From an uncultured Lachnospiraceae bacterium (GTDB lineage Bacteria; Bacillota; Clostridia; Lachnospirales; Lachnospiraceae), in the NCBI GenBank assembly GCA_902777355.1, contig CACYTU010000035.1, forward strand, positions 1 through 33,971: a DNA stretch of 33,971 nucleotides, written 5' to 3'. Positions 8,469 to 16,088 of this stretch are shown one piece after another. Position numbers and translations under genes: made by a program. Within the stretch, counting starts at the first letter, position 1. Each line of letters opens with the position of its first letter. The notes below the pieces were generated by a model, which saw nothing but the letters and a program-made list of their open reading frames with translations, made no database searches and was not told where the DNA came from.

Positions 8469-9431
8469 GTGTTTGATTTTGAGAGACCGAGCATCGAAGT
8501 CGTTCAGATTTCCGATGATAAAAAATACGGCAGATTTGTTGTCGAACCTCTGGAGAGAGGCTACGGCATCACATTGGGAAATTCCCTCCGCCGGATCATG
8601 CTCTCTTCACTTCCCGGCGCTGCGGTGAGCCAGGTTAAAATTGATGGTGTACAGCACGAATTCAGTACGATTCCCGGTGTCAAGGAAGATGTCACTGAGA
8701 TCATTATGAACATCAAGAGCCTTGCGATCAAAAATGACAGCGAGTCCAACGAGCCCAAAACTGCTTTCATCGATTATGAAGGTGAAGGTGTTGTGAGGGC
8801 TTCCGACATCCAGATCGATTCGGATATCGAGATCATGAACCCTGATCTTGTGATCGCTACACTTAGCGGTAAGGAAACCAGGCTGTTCATTGAGCTCACG
8901 ATCACCAAGGGAAGAGGCTATGTCAGTTCCGACAGGAACAAGACACCTGACCTCAAAATCGGCGTGATTCCGATTGATTCCATTTATACACCTGTTGACA
9001 GAGTCAATGTGGCTGTGGAGAATACACGAGTCGGACAGCAGACTGACTTTGACAAGCTCACACTTGATGTCACGACGGACGGTACGATTGCCCCTGATGA
9101 GGCAGTCAGCCTTGCGGCAAAAGTCCTCAGTGAGCATCTGAGCGTCTTTATCAATCTGTCTGAGAAGGCGAGGACCGCAAAAGTGATCTCCGAGGAGAAG
9201 GAAAATCCCAAGGAGAAGGCACTGGAGATGAGCATTGACGAGCTTGAGCTCTCCGTCCGTTCTTACAACTGCCTGAAGCGCGCAGGCATCAACACGGTGG
9301 AAGAGCTTTGCAACAAGACTCCCGAAGAGATGATGAAGGTCAGGAACCTTGGCCGCAAGTCTCTTGAGGAAGTCCTTGAGAAGCTCAAAGAGCTGGGACT
9401 GAAACTCAATTCCAGCGAAGAGAACGCGTAA
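8469..9431 (+). CDS. rpoA: DNA-directed RNA polymerase subunit alpha
   Basis: A 320-residue alpha subunit with a GTG start; AAAGGAGG at 8453-8460 is perfectly placed and supports this start. The N-terminal domain (about residues 1-230) that dimerises and nucleates polymerase assembly contains [21 protein letters not shown] charged linker (EEKENPKEK) leads to the C-terminal domain (about 250-312) with [17 protein letters not shown] and [18 protein letters not shown], which binds UP elements and activators. It lies between rpsD and rplQ as expected. Confidence 0.98.
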   Translation: MFDFERPSIEVVQISDDKKYGRFVVEPLERGYGITLGNSLRRIMLSSLPGAAVSQVKIDGVQHEFSTIPGVKEDVTEIIMNIKSLAIKNDSESNEPKTAFIDYEGEGVVRASDIQIDSDIEIMNPDLVIATLSGKETRLFIELTITKGRGYVSSDRNKTPDLKIGVIPIDSIYTPVDRVNVAVENTRVGQQTDFDKLTLDVTTDGTIAPDEAVSLAAKVLSEHLSVFINLSEKARTAKVISEEKENPKEKALEMSIDELELSVRSYNCLKRAGINTVEELCNKTPEEMMKVRNLGRKSLEEVLEKLKELGLKLNSSEENA

Positions 9432-9661
9432 TAAACAGATCAACCAAACCATCCGGCTGCGGTAAATCCGCGTGGTGCGTAGCAGGAGATGCCGGATTTG
9501 GAGGAGAGACGGTGCGATAAAATGCAATAATTGCCCGCCTTCCCTGTGCCGGGAAGCGGCAGAAGCTGCGAAAACGGACGCAAACCGGATCCGGAACCGG
9601 CGGCAGATAAGACCGAAGAGCGCTGCTGTCGGCATCATCATAAAAGTGGAGGAAAATAAAA

Positions 9662-10198
9662 ATGGCAATGTACAGAAAATTAGGCAAGAAGACCAAGCTC
9701 AGAAAGGCCCTGCTCCGCAACCAGGTCACAGCTCTGATCTATCATGGAAAGATCACGACTACCGAGGCCCGCGCCAAGGAAATCCGCAAGATCGTGGAGC
9801 CCATGATCACCATGGCTGCCAAAGAGTATGACAACTATGAGACAGTTACTGTCAAGGCTAAAGTTGCCCGCAAGGACAAAGACGGCAAGCGCGTCAAAGA
9901 GGTTGTTGACGGCAAGCGCGTGACCGTTTACGACGAAGTCGAGAAGCAGGTTACCAAGGATTCTCCCAGCCGTCTGCACGCCAGAAGGCAGATCCTTCGT
10001 TATCTCTATCCCGTCGTGGAAGTTCCCGCAGATGCCAAGGGCCGCAGGAAAGCTGCAAAGAAGGTTGACCTTGTGGACAAGATGTTCACAGAGTACGGCC
10101 CCAAGTATGCCGGCAGGAACGGCGGTTACACCAGGATCATCAAGATCGGTCAGCGCCGCGGTGACGGAGCGATGGAAGTCGTTCTTGAGTTCGTCTGA
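9662..10198 (+). CDS. rplQ: 50S ribosomal protein L17 (bL17), extended form
   Basis: A 178-residue L17 near the peptide exit tunnel. The N-terminus MAMYRKLGKKTKLRKALLRN and the C-terminal YTRIIKIGQRRGDGAMEVVLEF are conserved. It is about 50 residues longer than the 120-127 residues of B. subtilis or E. coli because of a charged insert at about residues 60-120 containing two related DGKRV blocks. Such long L17 proteins occur in Lachnospiraceae. GGAGGAAAA precedes the start. It closes the alpha operon and is followed by a terminator. Confidence 0.97.
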   Translation: MAMYRKLGKKTKLRKALLRNQVTALIYHGKITTTEARAKEIRKIVEPMITMAAKEYDNYETVTVKAKVARKDKDGKRVKEVVDGKRVTVYDEVEKQVTKDSPSRLHARRQILRYLYPVVEVPADAKGRRKAAKKVDLVDKMFTEYGPKYAGRNGGYTRIIKIGQRRGDGAMEVVLEFV

Positions 10199-10354
10199 TG
10201 ATAGTCTGATCCCATCATCTGTAAAGATTATCTGTATAGATTGATGAAAGCAGTCGGCAGAGGGATTTTGTCCTGCGCGTAGAACCTGTTGCCTGTTTCC
10301 GACGCGCAGCCATAACAGGTGGTTCTGCCGGTTGCCTGCATTGAGAAAAATAGA

Positions 10355-10386
10355 GCCTCCGGGAGTGTTTCCCGGAGGCTTTTTTA
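10355..10386 (+). terminator. Rho-independent terminator of the alpha operon
   Basis: GCCTCCGGGA (10355-10364) pairs perfectly with TCCCGGAGGC (10370-10379) around a five-base loop and is followed by six T. An A-run just upstream of the stem gives it some activity on the opposite strand as well. It closes the spc-alpha cluster. Confidence 0.92.
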
Positions 10387-10400
10387 AAGCAAAAAAATAT

Positions 10401-10535
10401 AAAGCAGAAAACTGTAAGTTGGATAATTCTAAAACAGAAAACTGTAAAGCAGAAAACTGTAAGTCGGAAAATTCTAAAACAGAAAACTGTAAAGCAGAAA
10501 ACTGTAAATCGGAAAATTCAAAAACAGAAAATAAA
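10401..10535 (+). repeat. 45-bp tandem repeat, three copies
   Basis: Three consecutive 45-base units start at 10401, 10446 and 10491. Each unit is itself three related 15-base blocks of the type AAAgCAGAAAActGT. The array is A-rich, contains no complete gene and sits between the rplQ terminator and ecfA1. Translated in one frame it would give K-x-E-N-x repeats, but a genuine start is lacking. Confidence 0.85.
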
Positions 10536-10608
10536 AGAAGAAAGCTGTAAAACGGAAACTATTAGACCGGGACTGGAGAGATCCGGTATTGTCTGAGAAG
10601 GGTGAGCC

Positions 10609-11463
10609 ATGATTAAGATCAGAGACCTGATTCATGATTACATAAAGAGGGACGAGGAGGGTAATCCCGCGGGAACCGTCCGCGCGATCGATGATGTCTC
10701 CCTGGATGTCAAACCCGGACAGTTTATAGCGATCCTGGGGCACAACGGCTCGGGAAAATCGACACTGGCCAAACACCTCAATGCCCTGCTGCACCCCACA
10801 GAGGGGACAGTATGGATCAAGGGGATGGACACAAAGGACCAGTCACTGCTGCTGGATATCCGTCAGACAGCGGGCATGATCTTTCAGAATCCGGACAATC
10901 AGATCATAGGCCAGGTTGTTGAGGAAGATGTCGGATTCGGACCTGAAAATATGGGGGTGCCCACAGAGGAGATCTGGGAGCGCGTAGAGGAGAGTCTGAA
11001 AGCGGTCGAAATGTATGAGTACCGCAAGAAGTCCCCCAATCGTCTGTCCGGAGGACAGAAACAGCGCGTTTCGATCGCAGGTGTCATCGCCATGCATCCC
11101 GGATGCATTATCATGGATGAACCCACTGCCATGCTTGATCCCTCCGGGCGAAAAGACGTCATCGATGCGGCCTGGACCCTGAACCGGGGCGAGGACATCA
11201 CCATCATCCTCATCACACATTACATGGAGGAAGCCATCCGGGCGGACCATGTTTTTGTCATGGATAAGGGCAGGATCGCCATGCAGGGGACACCGCGCGA
11301 GATCTTCTCAAAAGTGACAGAGCTCCAGCGGCTCCATCTGGACGTTCCCCAGGTCACTCAGCTTGCCTATATTCTCAGGGAAAACGGACTTGATATTCCG
11401 GAGGGAATACTGACCAAGGAAGAACTGGCAGAGGCACTTAAAAAGATTGGAAAGGCCGGGTGA
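10609..11463 (+). CDS. ecfA1: ECF transporter ATPase EcfA1
   Basis: A 284-residue ABC ATPase, one of two nucleotide-binding subunits of the energy-coupling factor module that drives uptake of vitamins and trace nutrients by interchangeable S components. Walker A is GHNGSGKST (about residues 44-52), followed by the Q-loop FQNPDNQIIG, the signature LSGGQKQR, Walker B CIIMDEPTAMLD and the H-loop THYMEE. The C-terminal stretch DVPQVTQLAYILRENG is typical of EcfA. The GTGAG before the ATG is a modest ribosome binding site. ecfA2 follows after 7 bases. No substrate-binding S component is encoded here, as usual for the shared group II module. Confidence 0.96.
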   Translation: MIKIRDLIHDYIKRDEEGNPAGTVRAIDDVSLDVKPGQFIAILGHNGSGKSTLAKHLNALLHPTEGTVWIKGMDTKDQSLLLDIRQTAGMIFQNPDNQIIGQVVEEDVGFGPENMGVPTEEIWERVEESLKAVEMYEYRKKSPNRLSGGQKQRVSIAGVIAMHPGCIIMDEPTAMLDPSGRKDVIDAAWTLNRGEDITIILITHYMEEAIRADHVFVMDKGRIAMQGTPREIFSKVTELQRLHLDVPQVTQLAYILRENGLDIPEGILTKEELAEALKKIGKAG

Positions 11464-11470
11464 ATCATCG

Positions 11471-12322
11471 ATGGGAATCAAACTGGAAAATGTGAGCTTC
11501 GTTTATGAGCAGGGTACTGCCATGCAGACGGCGGCTCTCAAAGATGTGAATCTGGAAATACCTGACAACCAGTTTATAGGCCTGATCGGCCACACGGGTT
11601 CCGGCAAATCCACGCTTGTCCAGCTCCTCAACGGACTTCTCCGCCCTACATCCGGGCGCGTGCTCTACAACGGGGAGGATATTTTCGGGGACAAGTATGA
11701 CAGAAAAGCACTGCGTGCCGCAGTCGGTCTGGTCTTCCAGTACCCTGAACACCAGCTTTTCGAGGTGGATGTTCTCTCGGATGTCATGTTCGGCCCCCGA
11801 AATCTGGGACTGGACGAAAAGACCTGCAAAAAGCGCGCCATAGAAGCCCTCGAGGATGTCGGGATTTCTGAAGAGTACTATAAGACTTCTCCCTTCGACC
11901 TCTCGGGAGGCCAGAAGCGGCGGGTGGCCATTGCCGGCGTAATCGCCATGCATCCCCATATCCTCATTCTCGATGAGCCGACCGCAGGACTTGATCCCCG
12001 TGGCCGCGACGAGATCCTCGGCCTGATCTCGGACATGAAGAAAAAACTCGAGATGACCATCATTCTGGTCTCACACAGTATGGACGATGTGGCCCGTTAT
12101 GTGGAGAGGATCGTGGTGATGGGAAAGGGGAAAAAGGTGTTTGACGACACTCCGTCAAATGTTTTCCGCCATTATGAGGAACTCGAGGAACTGGGTCTCT
12201 CCGCCCCTCAGATTGTCTACATTATGAACGAACTGAAAAAACAGGGGATCGATGTTCCTGCTGACGTTCTGACCGTGGAGGAAGCCGCAGGGGAGATCCT
12301 GAAATTGTATCAGAAGAACTGA
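11471..12322 (+). CDS. ecfA2: ECF transporter ATPase EcfA2
   Basis: A 283-residue partner ATPase of EcfA1. Walker A is GHTGSGKST, the Q-loop FQYPEHQLFE, the signature LSGGQKRR, Walker B ILILDEPTAGLD and the H-loop SHSMDD. The ATG at 11471 gives MGIKLENVSFVYE, the normal start; a TTG at 11447 inside ecfA1 would add eight residues but is less likely. Its ribosome binding site lies within the ecfA1 end, which suggests coupling. It is separated from ecfT by 260 bases that contain a tandem repeat array, which is odd because these genes usually abut. Confidence 0.96.
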   Translation: MGIKLENVSFVYEQGTAMQTAALKDVNLEIPDNQFIGLIGHTGSGKSTLVQLLNGLLRPTSGRVLYNGEDIFGDKYDRKALRAAVGLVFQYPEHQLFEVDVLSDVMFGPRNLGLDEKTCKKRAIEALEDVGISEEYYKTSPFDLSGGQKRRVAIAGVIAMHPHILILDEPTAGLDPRGRDEILGLISDMKKKLEMTIILVSHSMDDVARYVERIVVMGKGKKVFDDTPSNVFRHYEELEELGLSAPQIVYIMNELKKQGIDVPADVLTVEEAAGEILKLYQKN

Positions 12323-12353
12323 GTGATCGGTTCAAACCGGCAGAACTGAGTGA

Positions 12354-12511
12354 ACCGGCAGAACCATTCCGTATGAAAAGGGACCGGCAGAACCCGCTCC
12401 CTATGAAAAGGGACCGGCAGAACCATTCCGTATGAAAAGGGACCGGCAGAACCCGCTCCCTATGAAAAGGGACCGGCTGAAGCGTTCCGTATGAAATGGG
12501 ACCGGCTGAAC
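12354..12511 (+). repeat. Alternating 29/30-bp tandem repeat between ecfA2 and ecfT
   Basis: Units start at 12354, 12383, 12413, 12442, 12472 and 12501 (partial). They share ACCGGCAGAA and TATGAAAAGGG; copies 1 and 3 have CCATTCCG in the middle, copies 2 and 4 have CCCGCTCCC, so the array is a 59-base dimer present twice plus a diverged copy. The units are contiguous, so this is not a CRISPR. It lies inside an operon, between the two ATPases and the transmembrane subunit. Confidence 0.9.
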
Positions 12512-12582
12512 ACGCGCATGCACAAAGATCCTGCCCGGCTGCCCGGGAAAAAAGTTTTGTGAACGGAGGCATAACCGAGATT

Positions 12583-13398
12583 ATGTTTAAAGATATTACC
12601 CTCGGACAATATTATCAGACAGATTCTATCCTGCACCGGCTTGACCCCCGCGTCAAACTGGTCGGTACGCTCGTCTATATTATTTCCCTGTTCGTAGTGG
12701 ATACCTTTGTGGGTTACTTCCTTTGCGCAGCTTTTCTGATTGCCATGATCGCGCTCTCCAATGTGCCTGTCGGATACATCGTGCGCGGTATGAAGGGAAT
12801 CCTGATCCTGCTGCTCATCACTATGTCATTCAACCTCTTTCTGACGCCGGGCGAAGTTCTGGTCCGTCTGGGCTTTCTGAAAATCACGAAAGAAGGCCTG
12901 ATTTTTGCCGCCAAGATGGGCATCCGCCTTTCCCTGCTCGTGATCGGATCCTCCCTTATGACTCTGACCACGACGCCCAATCAGCTGACAGACGCGATCG
13001 AGAGCCTGCTCAATCCAGCCAAGCGCTTTCATGTGCCAGTTCACGAGATCGCCATGATGATGTCAATCGCTCTCCGCTTTATCCCGATCCTGATGGAGGA
13101 GACTGACAAGATCATGAAGGCCCAGATTGCGAGGGGAGCTGACTTCGAGAGCAAAAACCTGATCAAAAAAATGAAGAGTCTCGTGCCGCTGCTTGTGCCC
13201 CTCTTTATTTCGGCATTCCGCCGGGCCAACGACCTGGCAATGGCTATGGAAGCCAGATGCTACCACGGCGGCGTCGGCCGGACCAAGATGAAGCCCCTGA
13301 TTTATAAAGGGCGTGACCGCACTGCCTACATTGTACTCATTGCTTTTTTCGCGCTTTGTGTCATCCTGAGGGTGGTCCGTCTGCCTTTTCTGATTTGA
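12583..13398 (+). CDS. ecfT: ECF transporter transmembrane subunit EcfT
   Basis: A 271-residue integral membrane protein that couples ATP hydrolysis by EcfA1A2 to movement of the S component. The start at 12583 (MFKDITLGQYYQTDSILHRL) matches the family; GGAGG at 12565-12569 is 13 bases upstream. The family signature LDPRVKL is near residue 25. The two coupling motifs are AQIARGADF and AMEARCYHGG, the second with Cys replacing Gly, a common Firmicutes variant. Four or five hydrophobic segments precede them and one follows at the C-terminus. Confidence 0.95.
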   Translation: MFKDITLGQYYQTDSILHRLDPRVKLVGTLVYIISLFVVDTFVGYFLCAAFLIAMIALSNVPVGYIVRGMKGILILLLITMSFNLFLTPGEVLVRLGFLKITKEGLIFAAKMGIRLSLLVIGSSLMTLTTTPNQLTDAIESLLNPAKRFHVPVHEIAMMMSIALRFIPILMEETDKIMKAQIARGADFESKNLIKKMKSLVPLLVPLFISAFRRANDLAMAMEARCYHGGVGRTKMKPLIYKGRDRTAYIVLIAFFALCVILRVVRLPFLI

Positions 13399-13492
13399 AA
13401 TAATGACAGCTTTGCCCGCCGGCTGCGCCTCGAAGAGGAGCTCAGCTGCGGTTTTGCGCGGAGTGCTTCAATGCTTCAATATGGAGGGAAAA

Positions 13493-14368
13493 TTGAAAAA
13501 AAGAATCCTTCTGGCTGTTGCCTATGACGGTACGGATTATGCGGGCTTTCAGGCGCAAAAGAGCGGTGTGCCGACCATTGAGGGAGAACTGAACAGAGTT
13601 CTGACAGAACTGACGGGCCAGCCCGTAGAGGTGATCGGCGCCAGTAGAACGGACGCAGGTGTCCATGCTTACTGCAACCTGGCTGTTTTTGACACCGAGA
13701 GCCGCATTCCCCCTGAAAAGTTTGCCTACGCGGTCAATGTCCGCCTGCCTGAGCAGATCTGTGTCCCCGTATCCATGGAGGTTGCTGAAGATTTTCATCC
13801 CAGGCGGTGCAGCACGGTCAAAACCTATGAGTACCGTATTTATAACGCGCAGATGCCTGATCCCATGAAGCGCCTCTACTCATATTTTTCAAGGTATCAC
13901 TTTGATGTGGACGCCATGCGGGAGGCTGCGGAGTACCTGGTGGGAGAACACGATTTCAAAAGTTTCTGCAGCACATATTCTTCCGCGAAGACGACAGTTC
14001 GGGAAGTCCTCTCAGTTCAGGTCGAGGAAGTGCCGTGCAGCATGTCTTACAAGGGCTATACTGCCTCCTCTCAAACGGGGGCGGCAGCTGACGGGGTTAA
14101 TGATTGGACAGATGGCAGAAGCGGTATGCCCAGGGAAATAGTCATCCGTGTGAGCGGAAGAGGCTTCCTCTACAACATGGTGCGCATTATAGCCGGCACT
14201 CTGATGGAAGTGGGCCGCGGCTTTAAAAAGCCCGGAGATATTCCTGAGATCCTGCAGGCCTGCGACCGCCGGGCGGCTGGCGCAACAGCCCCCGCATGCG
14301 GACTTACCCTGGTCCGCTACGAGGTCCTGGAACCGGGATATGAGATGGTTTTCGGCAGCAGGCCCTGA
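13493..14368 (+). CDS. truA: tRNA pseudouridine(38-40) synthase TruA
   Basis: A 291-residue pseudouridine synthase that modifies positions 38-40 of the tRNA anticodon arm. The core motifs YDGTDYAGFQ, GASRTDAGVHA (catalytic Asp about residue 54) and GRGFLYNMVRIIAGTL are present. I chose TTG at 13493 because GGAGG at 13483-13487 is well placed; an ATG at 13481 would add four residues but has no ribosome binding site. A hydrophilic insert of about 35 residues (about 180-215) precedes the GRGFLYNMVR motif. It follows ecfT, the usual Firmicutes order. Confidence 0.93.
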   Translation: MKKRILLAVAYDGTDYAGFQAQKSGVPTIEGELNRVLTELTGQPVEVIGASRTDAGVHAYCNLAVFDTESRIPPEKFAYAVNVRLPEQICVPVSMEVAEDFHPRRCSTVKTYEYRIYNAQMPDPMKRLYSYFSRYHFDVDAMREAAEYLVGEHDFKSFCSTYSSAKTTVREVLSVQVEEVPCSMSYKGYTASSQTGAAADGVNDWTDGRSGMPREIVIRVSGRGFLYNMVRIIAGTLMEVGRGFKKPGDIPEILQACDRRAAGATAPACGLTLVRYEVLEPGYEMVFGSRP

Positions 14369-14409
14369 CCATTTTATTCATCCATGTTTGTAAATGCAGG
14401 ATCATGGGC

Positions 14410-14494
14410 ACATGTATGAAAGTCTTAAAAAGCATGATTGAGAAACATGTATGGAAATCTTAAAAAACATGATCGAGAAACATGTATGGAAAAA
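14410..14494 (+). repeat. 35-bp tandem repeat, 2.4 copies
   Basis: Units starting at 14410, 14445 and 14480 share ACATGTATGgAA and the tail CATGATtGAGAA. The third copy is truncated and runs straight into the rplM promoter region. ACATGT is itself palindromic. Confidence 0.8.
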
Positions 14495-14508
14495 AGTACA
14501 GGTTTAAG

Positions 14509-14537
14509 TTGACACTGCTATTTGTGTAAGCTAAAAT
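14509..14537 (+). promoter_or_regulatory. Promoter of rplM-rpsI
   Basis: TTGACA (14509-14514), 17 bases, then TAAAAT (14532-14537): a perfect -35, optimal spacing and five of six -10 matches. It would start transcription near 14544 and give a leader of about 300 bases before rplM. Confidence 0.85.
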
Positions 14538-14540
14538 GAT

Positions 14541-14630
14541 TTGGTGCGACGGCGGTATGCGCATGTTTTTTGCATGCACCCAAACTCCCCGGTTTTGGTA
14601 AAAGCCTGCTGCCACTGCGACTCGCACTTG
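14541..14630 (+). promoter_or_regulatory. Structured leader of rplM, candidate L13 autoregulatory element
   Basis: Starting near the predicted transcription start, GTGCGA (14544-14549) can pair with TCGCAC (14622-14627) to close a domain. It contains a hairpin GCATG-TTTTTT-type loop-CATGC (14561-14577) and a second, CCAAA with TTTGG, just after it. Position and overall architecture fit the L13 leader known upstream of rplM in low-GC Gram-positive bacteria, through which L13 is thought to control its own operon. The match was made by eye only. Confidence 0.5.
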
Positions 14631-14844
14631 TAATTTGAATAACAAATAAATTGAAGATAAGAGCAGATGAGACTGATTTTTGCGCAATCCGCCGCTGTTT
14701 TCCTGTTCAGGGAAACAGGTGATGCCGGATTTCTGCCGGGATCTGACCGATACGATGATCCCGTCTGTCCGGACCGGACATGTTGATGTGCGGCATGCCG
14801 GAAGAGCTGATTTCAGTGTATACGCTTCGGAATTGGAGGAAATC

Positions 14845-15273
14845 ATGAAAACCTATGTGCCAGGCGCAGCAGATATTCAGAAGAAATGGTATGTAGTGGA
14901 CGCGACCGATATGACTCTCGGCCGCCTTGCAAGCGCGGTTGCCAACGTTCTGCGCGGCAAGAACAAGCCCATCTATACTCCTTTTATTGATACAGGCGAC
15001 TATGTGATCATCGTCAATGCAGAGAAGATCAAAGTCACCGGCAAGAAGATGGATCAGAAGATTTATTTCCGTCACTCCGAGTATGTCGGCAGCGCGAAGT
15101 ACACAACTCTTCGCGAGATGCTCCGCACAAAGCCCGTCAGGGTTGTCGAGCACGCAGTCCGCGGCATGCTTCCCAAGGGAAGACTCGGCGACGACATGTA
15201 CAGGAAGCTGCATGTCTATGAAGGTCCTGAGCACAAGCACGCTGCACAGAAGCCTGAAGAGCTGAAGTTCTGA
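14845..15273 (+). CDS. rplM: 50S ribosomal protein L13 (uL13)
   Basis: A 142-residue L13, an early 50S assembly protein. The start at 14845 (MKTYVPGAADIQKKWYVVDA) follows TTGGAGG; the longer open frame upstream is the leader. Conserved parts are DMTLGRLASAVANVLRGKNK, GDYVIIVNAEKI, HAVRGMLPKGRLG and KLHVYEGPEHKHAAQKPE. It forms the universal pair with rpsI 103 bases downstream. Confidence 0.97.
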   Translation: MKTYVPGAADIQKKWYVVDATDMTLGRLASAVANVLRGKNKPIYTPFIDTGDYVIIVNAEKIKVTGKKMDQKIYFRHSEYVGSAKYTTLREMLRTKPVRVVEHAVRGMLPKGRLGDDMYRKLHVYEGPEHKHAAQKPEELKF

Positions 15274-15376
15274 TCGACTTTATCCGCCAGCCGGCGTCTG
15301 CCGGAGGCAAACGGAATAGATGGCCGGCAAATCCGCATGTGACCGGACGGCCTGAGTTTGAAAGGAGATATATACA

Positions 15377-15772
15377 ATGGCTAAAGAAGCGACATTCTAT
15401 GGAACCGGCAGAAGGAAATCCTCTGTTGCCCGTGTTTTTATTACACCCGGCACCGGTAATATGACCATCAACGGCAGAACCATCGACGATTATTTCGGAC
15501 TTGAGACCCTCAAGGTTATCGTCAACCAGCCCATCGTCCTGACCGGAACAACCGGCCAGTACGACTATAAGATCACCGTCAAGGGCGGCGGCACAACAGG
15601 TCAGGCAGGCGCGATCCGCCACGGCATCTCCCGTGCCCTGATCGAGGCTGATCCCGATCTCCGTCCCGTTCTCAAGAAGGCCGGATACCTGACTCGTGAC
15701 CCTCGTATGAAAGAGAGAAAGAAATACGGTCTCAAAGGCGCACGTCGTGCTCCTCAGTTCTCCAAGCGATAA
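15377..15772 (+). CDS. rpsI: 30S ribosomal protein S9 (uS9)
   Basis: A 131-residue S9 of the 30S head. Typical features are [16 protein letters not shown] near the start, [20 protein letters not shown] in the middle and the C-terminal tail ending FSKR, whose last arginine reaches the P-site tRNA anticodon. AAAGGAG precedes the ATG. A terminator follows, so rplM-rpsI is a complete unit. Confidence 0.98.
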   Translation: MAKEATFYGTGRRKSSVARVFITPGTGNMTINGRTIDDYFGLETLKVIVNQPIVLTGTTGQYDYKITVKGGGTTGQAGAIRHGISRALIEADPDLRPVLKKAGYLTRDPRMKERKKYGLKGARRAPQFSKR

Positions 15773-15818
15773 TTTTTATTGCCGGGGGGACAACAGTCCT
15801 TCATATAGTAAAAACCGG

Positions 15819-15855
15819 ACCCGCAGAAATACTGGATTTCTGCGGGTACTTTTTG
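15819..15855 (+). terminator. Terminator of rplM-rpsI
   Basis: ACCCGCAGAAAT (15819-15830) pairs perfectly with ATTTCTGCGGGT (15836-15847) around a five-base loop; ACTTTTTG follows. A 12-bp stem with a U-tract is a standard intrinsic terminator. Confidence 0.88.
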
Positions 15856-15875
15856 TTTCGTGAAATTGTCGGATG

Positions 15876-15884
15876 TGGTATATT
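15876..15884 (+). promoter_or_regulatory. Extended -10 promoter for serine acetyltransferase
   Basis: TGGTATATT contains a -10 (TATATT, five of six) with the TGn extension directly upstream. A clear -35 is not visible at 17 bases (TTTCGT). It lies just after the rpsI terminator, where the next unit should start. Confidence 0.45.
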
Positions 15885-16088
15885 GGATAGGTACACGGAA
15901 GCTGTTCCCGAACGCGGCAGGAAAAGTGCACGAGGAGCCGGCTGAAACAGCATTGCAGAAAGTGCACAAAGGAGCCGGATTAAGCAGATCCGGACGGGCA
16001 GCCGGAGTACAGATGAAGATTATTGACAAAGGGTACGGGATGAAAGTGATGCGGCGGGCTGCCGGGACACTGGAACAGAGAGGGATAA

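Larger units (their letters stand above)
10199..10608 (+). other. 410-base gap rplQ-ecfA1 with terminator and repeat array
   Basis: This gap holds the rplQ terminator (10355-10386) and a three-copy 45-base tandem array (10401-10535). The open frame through the array (start near 10332) overlaps the terminator and has no ribosome binding site, so I do not treat it as a gene. I see no convincing promoter for the ecf genes here, although the terminator implies that one exists. Confidence 0.6.
14369..14844 (+). other. 476-base gap truA-rplM: repeat, promoter, structured leader
   Basis: The gap contains a 35-base tandem repeat (14410-14494), a near-consensus promoter (14509-14537), a folded leader (14541-14630) and then about 210 bases without features I recognise, ending in the rplM ribosome binding site TTGGAGG. 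I see no terminator for truA. A long frame through the second half runs into rplM but has no supporting start. Confidence 0.6.
15773..16088 (+). other. 316-base gap rpsI to serine acetyltransferase
   Basis: The gap holds the rpsI terminator (15819-15855) and an extended -10 promoter (15876-15884). The remaining roughly 200 bases form an untranslated leader without a structure I can assign. An open frame from 15860 runs through it in another phase but lacks a ribosome binding site. Confidence 0.5.

Noticed and set aside
10332-10550. 72-codon frame giving K-x-E-N repeats
   Set aside because: It begins upstream of and runs through the rplQ terminator; the repeats come from the DNA array and no ribosome binding site precedes it.
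12354-12511. Possible CRISPR array between ecfA2 and ecfT
   Set aside because: The near-30-base units are directly contiguous with no unique spacers, and no cas genes are present; it is an ordinary tandem repeat.
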